A stretch of 64,000 nt of DNA. Source: Trichodesmium sp002260545. GTDB taxonomy: Bacteria > Cyanobacteriota > Cyanobacteriia > Cyanobacteriales > Microcoleaceae. The notes beneath the pieces were generated by a model. The model did no database searches. It was not told where the DNA came from and saw only the letters and a program-made list of their open reading frames with translations. The DNA lies in NCBI RefSeq assembly GCF_050016015.1, contig NZ_JBNHEQ010000178.1, forward strand, positions 1 to 64,000. The letters are read 5' to 3'. Made by a program: the position numbers and the translations under genes. Shown here in pieces: positions 58,268 to 64,000 of this stretch. The number at the start of each line of letters is the position of its first letter. Position 1 is the first letter of the stretch.

Positions 58268-59554
58268 GTGAAAAACGTACTAAGTATAATTCTAGGTGGT
58301 GGCGCAGGCACCCGTCTCTATCCATTAACAAAGCTGCGGGCCAAACCAGCAGTACCCCTAGCCGGGAAATATCGTTTGATAGATATTCCTATCAGTAACT
58401 GCATCAACTCAGAAATGCAGAAAATATATGTTATGACCCAATTCAACTCCGCTTCTCTGAACCGTCATATTACTCGTGCCTATGATTTCCCTGGTTTTAG
58501 TGAAGGTTTTGTCGAAGTTCTGGCAGCTCAACAAACTAAAGATAATCCAGAGTGGTTCCAAGGAACAGCCGATGCTGTCCGTAAATATATCTGGTTGTTC
58601 AAAGAGTGGGACGTTGATTATTACCTAATTCTTTCAGGAGACCATCTTTACCGTATGGACTACCGAGAGTTTGTCCAACGCCATATTGACACAAAGGCAG
58701 ATATTACTCTTTCTGTCTTACCCATTGATGAAGCACGGGCGTCCGACTTTGGCTTAATGAAAATTGATGACTCTGGTCGGATTATTGAATTTAGTGAAAA
58801 ACCTAAAGGAGATGCCCTAAAAGTTATGGCAGTGGATACCTCTGTTTTAGGAGTTAGTCCAGAAGTTGCTAAAGAACAACCCTACATTGCTTCTATGGGT
58901 ATTTATGTCTTTAATAAAGATGTGATGGTCAAACTATTGGAAGAATCCCAAGCTCCAGATTTTGGTAAGGAAATTCTACCTAATTCCGCCAAAGACTACA
59001 ATGTTCAAGCTTATCCATTTGAAGGTTACTGGGAAGATATTGGAACTATTAAGTCTTTCTATGAAGCGAATTTGGCTTTGACTCAACAGCCTCAACCTCC
59101 GTTTAGCTTCTATGATGAAAAAGCTCCTATTTATACTCGCTCCCGCTACTTACCTCCAAGTAAACTTTTGGACTGCCAGATTACAGAGTCAATTGTGGGA
59201 GAAGGTTGTATTTTGAAACAATGTCGGATTGACCATTGTGTATTAGGAGTCCGGTCCCGTGTAGAAGCTGGCTGTGTAATTGAGGATTCTCTGCTGATGG
59301 GTTCCGATTTTTATGAACCTTTTGCTGAACGCCAATCTGGCCTAAGTCAGGGTAAAGTTCCATTAGGTATTGGTGCTGAAACGACTATTCGTGGGGCAAT
59401 TATTGATAAGAATGCCCGCATTGGTCGCCATGTCCAAATAATCAATAAAGACCATATAGAAGAAGCCCAACGTGAGGAAGAAGGGTTCATCATTCGCAGT
59501 GGTATTGTTGTTGTCTTGAAAAATGCTATTATCCCAGATGGCACAATAATTTAG
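58268..59554 (+). CDS. glgC: Glucose-1-phosphate adenylyltransferase
   Basis: 428 residues, the standard cyanobacterial length. The start is GTG 58268 with GAGG 8 bases upstream. The nucleotide-binding LGGGAGTRLYPLTKLRAKPA (residue 9), YLILSGDHLYRMDY (~120) and IEFSEKPKG (~175) are present. The C-terminal left-handed beta-helix with regulatory Lys sites ends in SGIVVVLKNAIIPDGTII. It makes ADP-glucose, the committed step of glycogen synthesis, activated by 3-phosphoglycerate. Followed 80 bases later by a small kinase gene. Confidence 0.97.
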   Translation: MKNVLSIILGGGAGTRLYPLTKLRAKPAVPLAGKYRLIDIPISNCINSEMQKIYVMTQFNSASLNRHITRAYDFPGFSEGFVEVLAAQQTKDNPEWFQGTADAVRKYIWLFKEWDVDYYLILSGDHLYRMDYREFVQRHIDTKADITLSVLPIDEARASDFGLMKIDDSGRIIEFSEKPKGDALKVMAVDTSVLGVSPEVAKEQPYIASMGIYVFNKDVMVKLLEESQAPDFGKEILPNSAKDYNVQAYPFEGYWEDIGTIKSFYEANLALTQQPQPPFSFYDEKAPIYTRSRYLPPSKLLDCQITESIVGEGCILKQCRIDHCVLGVRSRVEAGCVIEDSLLMGSDFYEPFAERQSGLSQGKVPLGIGAETTIRGAIIDKNARIGRHVQIINKDHIEEAQREEEGFIIRSGIVVVLKNAIIPDGTII

Positions 59555-59634
59555 TAAATGTTTAGTATTAGTAGTTTAGTTGGTTAGTAGTTATGACTAA
59601 ATACTGCTAATCACTAAATACTAATTGCTAATTT

Positions 59635-60096
59635 ATGACCAGACTAATTATTCTGATCGGACTACCAGCTAGTGGCAAATCTACTCTAGCAAAGAAAATA
59701 CTTACTAGATATCCTCAGTGTCAATTAGTTTCTACTGATGCTATCCGTGCTCAATTATTTGGTGACGAAGCAATTCAGGGACCTTGGCTACAGGTGTGGC
59801 AGCAAGTACAGCAGCAGTTTCACGAAGCTGTCAGCCAAACATCTCTAGCCATATATGATGCTACTAATGCCCAACGTGGGGGACGAAAAGAAGTGATTAA
59901 CCTTGCTAGAGAAACTGGATTTAGCCACATAACTGGTATATGGCTTGACAAATCATTAGAATTATGCTTACAAAGAAATAAACAACGAAAGCGTCAGGTG
60001 CCAGAAGAAGTAATAATAAAAATGTACCGCCAGTTAACAGATGCTCCCCCAAGTTGTAAAGAAGGATTGGATGAACTTAAACGAATTACTACATGA
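59635..60096 (+). CDS. Small P-loop kinase-like protein
   Basis: 153 residues. Walker A GLPASGKSTLAKK lies at residues 9-21. TDAIRAQLFGDEAIQG (~37) and YDATNAQRGGRKEVINLAR (~80) are features of the T4 polynucleotide-kinase/AAA_33 family. A short helical C-terminus carries the lid-like LCLQRNKQRKRQVPEEVI. Phosphoryl transfer to a nucleic-acid or small-molecule substrate is expected; the target is unknown. Same strand as glgC with an 80-base gap, so possibly one transcript. Confidence 0.8.
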   Translation: MTRLIILIGLPASGKSTLAKKILTRYPQCQLVSTDAIRAQLFGDEAIQGPWLQVWQQVQQQFHEAVSQTSLAIYDATNAQRGGRKEVINLARETGFSHITGIWLDKSLELCLQRNKQRKRQVPEEVIIKMYRQLTDAPPSCKEGLDELKRITT

Positions 60097-61051
60097 ATTA
60101 CTGCATAAATAACATTTTTATCTAAATAGCGAGTAGGTAGTAGGGAGTAATTAGGAGAAATGGAACTTATAGAGGAGTTAGAAGATTTCGTTTGAATTAA
60201 GTACATAAATTACTATAGCAATCCTCTAATCGGTTGCAATATTTTAGTGGCACTTAGGAGTCAGGAATCAGGATTCAGAAGTCATAATTTTCAAAGTTTT
60301 CAGCTGTTTTTAACTATTATTAAAACTGCCACGACGAATTGAGGATTGCTATATTAAAACCAAGGTATTATTAATTTAATAAAATAATTTTATAAATAAC
60401 TAATACCAAAATTTAAAAAGTTAGCTAAATGTTCTGAAAAAAGGGTTTTGCTAACCAAGTCTCTACCCTGACAATCTTTTTTCCAGATGGTATAAAATCT
60501 GGGAAACAAACAAGTTGGTTACTAATAACTCAAAAATTGAGTACGGCAATTGCTATTAGTATTTCAGGAAAAACCGAACTTGACTAAATATTAATCTTTG
60601 ATAACTTGTAAAGTAAAGAAGTAAACCTTAATATCAAGTCTGCTTGATTACTCACCAATATCAGGGGATAGTTTTTAGATAAAAAGTGTCGTAAACCTCA
60701 ATATATAGGTTTAAACCTATATATATCTACAGAAACTATAACCATTAGACCGCAGTCACAAATATTACATATTGCCTAGTAAACTATAATAGTGGTGTCA
60801 ATATAATATAATATAATATAATATAGTGTTTCCAAATCAATTGAAACTAGAGTGTCATTTTTTCTACTACTAAAAACTATCTTATTACTTTCCACTTTTG
60901 CCAAGATTGACTATAGATAATCTCTCACATATTTAACTTTATGTTCATCTCTCAAATGTCAATCACAGCTTATTAGTAAACTTAAAAATAATCATATATT
61001 AACATTAAGTAGTTGCTCAAAAATATAATATTCAGATAAGGAGGATAATAA
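60097..61051. other. Gap with element and AT microsatellite
   Basis: Holds the TIR element at 60214-60353 and a five-base (TAATA)n microsatellite at 60798-60824. The rest is AT-rich, with AAGGAGG at 61040-61046 serving the DnaJ-family gene. Confidence 0.6.
60214..60353. repeat. TIR element with TATAGCAATCCTC ends
   Basis: 140 bp, ends tatagcaatcctc/gaggattgctata. Inner arms ttagtggcac and gtgccact-like actgccacg. Outer bases match the three 132-138-bp elements but the interior differs. Confidence 0.7.
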
Positions 61052-62065
61052 ATGGCTAAAACTGATTTTAAAGATTATTACTCAATCTTAGGTTTAACTA
61101 AAAGTGCTAGTGCAGAAGAAATAAAAAAAGCTTACCGTAAATTAGCTCGGAAATATCACCCAGATATGAACCCTGGCGATCGCAAAGCAGAAGCTAGTTT
61201 CAAAGAAGTTAACGAAGCTTATGAAGTTTTATCAGATCCAGAAAAACGCAAAAAATATGACCAATTTGGTCAATACTGGAAACAGGTAGGCTCTAGTGGT
61301 GGTGGATGGCCTGGTGGAACAAGTGGTAGTACCGTAGATTTTAGTGGATTTGACTTTAGTCAGTATGCCAGCTTTGACGATTTTATCAATACCTTATTGG
61401 GACGTAGTGGTAGTCCTGGTAGTAGTAATGCTGGTGGACGACGAACTTACACCTACAAAACAAATACAGGTTGGCCAGGAGGATTTGGTAATGGATTTGA
61501 TGGTGCTTCTGGTTTTGATGGTCGTAAGTCAGCAACTTCCCTAAATTTAGAAGCTGACATTACTCTGACTTTTGCGGAAGCTTTTCGGGGAACACAAAAA
61601 CGTGTGGGTGGTGGAGAAGTTTCAATTCCCCCTGGAGTTAAATCGGGAAGTAAAATTAGAGTTAAGGGTAGAGGTCAATTAGACCCATATACTCAGCAAA
61701 GGGGAGATTTGTATTTAAAGGTAGAAATTCAGTCTCACTCCTTTTACCAGTTTGAGGGAGATAATTTACTTTGTGAAGTGCCAATAAGTCCTGATGAAGC
61801 TGTATTGGGTACATCTATTGAAGTGCCAACTCCCGATGGCATAGTTAATGTTAATGTTCCTGCTGGTATTCGTTCGGGTCAATCTTTGCGGTTACGGGGC
61901 AAGGGATGGCCTAAACCAAAATCAGGGGAACGTACTGACCAGTTAGTAAGAATTATTATTACTGCTCCAAAAAATATTACTTCTTTAGAAAGAGAATGTT
62001 ATGAAAAAATCAAAGCTAATCGTACTTTTGACCCTCGCAATCATTTAAAAAATGTATCTCTCTAG
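61052..62065 (+). CDS. DnaJ-family co-chaperone (CbpA-like)
   Basis: 337 residues. The J domain at 1-70 has YHPDMNPGD with the HPD motif that stimulates DnaK. A Gly/Ser-rich linker (~80-150) is followed by two C-terminal substrate-binding subdomains (~165-330; GVKSGSKIRVKGRGQLDP and LRLRGKGWPKPKSGER). The zinc-finger CxxCxGxG repeats of classical DnaJ are absent, so it is the type II/CbpA kind. Excellent AAGGAGG site 5-6 bases before the ATG. Cytosolic; works with DnaK. Confidence 0.93.
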   Translation: MAKTDFKDYYSILGLTKSASAEEIKKAYRKLARKYHPDMNPGDRKAEASFKEVNEAYEVLSDPEKRKKYDQFGQYWKQVGSSGGGWPGGTSGSTVDFSGFDFSQYASFDDFINTLLGRSGSPGSSNAGGRRTYTYKTNTGWPGGFGNGFDGASGFDGRKSATSLNLEADITLTFAEAFRGTQKRVGGGEVSIPPGVKSGSKIRVKGRGQLDPYTQQRGDLYLKVEIQSHSFYQFEGDNLLCEVPISPDEAVLGTSIEVPTPDGIVNVNVPAGIRSGQSLRLRGKGWPKPKSGERTDQLVRIIITAPKNITSLERECYEKIKANRTFDPRNHLKNVSL

Positions 62066-62110
62066 TTTAGGGAATAGGGAATAGGGAGTAGGGAGTAGGG
62101 AGTAGGGAAG
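62066..62110 (+). repeat. GGGAGTA heptanucleotide repeat
   Basis: Tandem gggaata/gggagta units just after the DnaJ-family gene. Related tracts, in either strand sense, are at 34015-34062, 44694-44735, 48300-48330, 51508-51543, 58020-58045 and 62887-62925. These are the short tandemly repeated repetitive sequences known from filamentous cyanobacteria. Confidence 0.8.
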
Positions 62111-62299
62111 AAATTGAAAAAGTAAGGGAGTCAAGAGTAAAGATAGAGTAAAAAGGTTGGGATAATTTATTGTTTGCTATTCTTTGAGTTCAGTTAATAA
62201 TACCCAGTCATTTTCAAGTCAAAAGTCGATTTTAAGACTTTTGACTTTAGATATAAATATCTATACTTTTTTGAAATTATTCTCTGAAAAAATAACAAC

Positions 62300-62677
62300 A
62301 TGATGAAAAGGAACAAAATATATCAAAGTTTAACTATTAGCATAACCGTAATATTAAACGTATTATTATCTAGCCGTGCTCAAGCAGAATCATTTGAAAA
62401 CTTATTAAAAAGTTCATTAACTCCACCAGAGGTAGAAATACATAATATTATGGGTGATAAAAAAGCATTAGAAACAGCTCGTAATGCTTGTATTTTTCTA
62501 CAGAAAGGTAATTCTGTTCAAGAATTTTCAACTCAGGCAGCTATATCACTACTTCAGTTAGGTTTAACACAAGAGCAATTACAAACGGCAGCTCTTTATA
62601 CAGGTAAAGTCATAGCTACAGGTGTAACTTCTTTTTGCCCAGAATATAAATCAAAATTACAAGAGTTGCAACTATAA
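62300..62677 (+). CDS. Small secreted protein, DUF732-like
   Basis: 125 residues. A signal peptide (KRNKIYQSLTISITVILNVL) is followed by a likely cleavage at SRAQA-E near residue 29. The mature ~97 residues are helical with two Cys (ARNACIFLQ, SFCPEYKSKLQ) spaced as in DUF732-type secreted proteins, suggesting one disulfide. Periplasmic role unknown. A TIR element begins three bases after its stop. Weak ribosome binding site (AACAAC). Confidence 0.6.
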   Translation: MMKRNKIYQSLTISITVILNVLLSSRAQAESFENLLKSSLTPPEVEIHNIMGDKKALETARNACIFLQKGNSVQEFSTQAAISLLQLGLTQEQLQTAALYTGKVIATGVTSFCPEYKSKLQELQL

Positions 62678-62679
62678 TT

Positions 62680-63076
<397 letters not shown>

Positions 63077-63140
63077 CTAAAATAGAAATAGTATAGTAAA
63101 GATTGGTTTACTCTTTTATTTATTCCATTGTTTGATAATT

Positions 63141-64000
63141 TTAATAACTAGAAAAAACTCCCCTTTCTCGTAGTTGCTGCATAAAATACTCTTCCAGACT
63201 AAACCTTTCTATATTCATAGTAATTAGTGTAGCTTTCATTAATCCCAGACTAACTAAAAATTCTTGAGGATCTCCCTGCAAATGACCTTGCCAAAAATTA
63301 TTCTCAAATTCTAAATCTGGTATCCATTGTTTAAGTATTTCCAGATTACCACTTTTACCCTTAACATAATAGGTTTCATTTGTACCTAATATTTCATCCA
63401 AAGTACCGATACAAATTAATTCTCCTTCTGCAAGAATAGCTATCCTATCACAAATTTTTTCCACATCTGATAAAACATGACTATTAAAAAAAATAGTCTT
63501 TCCTTGTTCTTTAAGAGAGACAATAATTTCTCTGATTTGATAACGCCCCATTGGATCTAAACCAGACATAGGTTCATCTAAAAAAACTAATTCTGGGTCA
63601 TTAATCAAAGCTTGCGCCATGCCAACTCTTTGCAACATTCCTTTAGAATATTGACGTAGTTGTTTTCTAATAGCTGTTGATTTAGATAATCCAACTAAGT
63701 CGAGTAACTCTGGAATTCTTTGTTTTTGTATTGATGTTGGTATTTGAAATAATCCTGCTACAAACTCCAGAAATTCCCATCCAGTTAAATAGTCATAAAA
63801 ATAAGGATTTTCTGGTAAGTAGCCAATTTTTTCTTTAACTGGGCGATCGCCTATTGGTTTCCCTAATAAAATTCCCGCTCCAGAGGTAGGGCGAACAATT
63901 CCTAATAAAGTTTTAAGTAGGGTAGTTTTACCTGCACCATTCTGCCCCAAAAGTCCAAAAGTCTCCCCTTGATAAACTGTCAAATTACAATTTTTAAGAG
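63141..64000 (-). CDS. ABC transporter ATP-binding protein, 3' part
   Basis: The frame is open to the window edge (minus strand), so the start lies beyond 64000. The visible ~286 residues include Walker A LLGQNGAGKTTLLK, the Q-loop region YLPENPYFYDYLTGWEF, signature YSKGMLQRVGMAQAL, Walker B LVFLDEPMSGLDPMG and H-loop FFNSHVLSDVEKI. The C-terminal ~70 residues are accessory. It belongs to the GldA/NatA/CcmA-like exporter ATPases that pair with a separate ABC-2 permease, probably encoded outside the window. Cytosolic face of the membrane; substrate unknown. A HIP1 site lies at 63843. Confidence 0.9.
   Translation of the reverse strand, partial: LKNCNLTVYQGETFGLLGQNGAGKTTLLKTLLGIVRPTSGAGILLGKPIGDRPVKEKIGYLPENPYFYDYLTGWEFLEFVAGLFQIPTSIQKQRIPELLDLVGLSKSTAIRKQLRQYSKGMLQRVGMAQALINDPELVFLDEPMSGLDPMGRYQIREIIVSLKEQGKTIFFNSHVLSDVEKICDRIAILAEGELICIGTLDEILGTNETYYVKGKSGNLEILKQWIPDLEFENNFWQGHLQGDPQEFLVSLGLMKATLITMNIERFSLEEYFMQQLRERGVFSSY

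Overview
The window comes from an AT-rich (by eye about one third G+C) filamentous cyanobacterium. More than twenty copies of GCGATCGC (HIP1) are scattered through it. The gene content includes sigA/rpoD, a CBS-CP12 protein, glgC, a PaO-type Rieske oxygenase, a DUF2358 protein and a DUF4912 protein, and only about 64% of the window is coding. That low coding density, heptanucleotide repeats (STRR), many small palindromic and MITE-like elements, and a group II intron in dnaN all fit Trichodesmium/Okeania-type genomes. The genus is inference. A run of 100 Ns at 9000-9099 shows that this is a scaffolded draft assembly.

Layout. 1-5 kb: the 3' part of a DUF4912 gene built from a degenerate heptad repeat, a broken two-part gene, a DUF2358 gene, a Get3/ArsA ATPase and an HTH-like basic protein. 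5-13 kb: two very large minus-strand genes, one with superfamily-2-like helicase motifs and one unrecognised, separated by a 125-bp tandem repeat that contains the assembly gap. 13-19 kb: the replication-origin neighbourhood. dnaN is split by a complete group II intron, an AT-rich region carries six TTTTCCACA DnaA boxes, and dnaA follows. 20-29 kb: pdhB, secD, secF, a small membrane protein and an M23-like protein, with long repeat-filled gaps. 29-34 kb: a 2.9-kb gene-free stretch leading to rpoD, flanked by decayed TnpB fragments. 34-41 kb: CBS-CP12, an RNase D gene with a damaged and duplicated 3' end, and three pentapeptide-repeat genes. 42-51 kb: ilvD, an FHA-fused class A penicillin-binding protein, a methyltransferase and a KamA-like radical SAM enzyme. 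51-64 kb: a gene split by a 241-bp MITE, a Rieske oxygenase, a GH13 amylase, a two-gene HTH/membrane-pentapeptide module, glgC, a P-loop kinase, a DnaJ-family protein, a small secreted protein and the 3' part of an ABC ATPase gene.

How it works together. The core genes are ordinary housekeeping: replication initiation and clamp, pyruvate dehydrogenase, the SecDF export motor, the principal sigma factor, branched-chain amino acid synthesis, peptidoglycan synthesis and glycogen metabolism. Between them lie layers of non-autonomous repeats, some of which have entered genes. One splits a nuclease-like gene with an AGTT target duplication, and its removal restores the frame. One truncates the RNase D gene. 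Two short palindromes sit in frame inside the helicase-like gene. The strongest candidates for undescribed biology are the helicase pair at 5-13 kb, the HTH/membrane-pentapeptide module at 55-58 kb, a TIR element family placed directly after stop codons, and GC-rich blocks nested inside AT-rich palindromes. No tRNA, rRNA or CRISPR array was seen.
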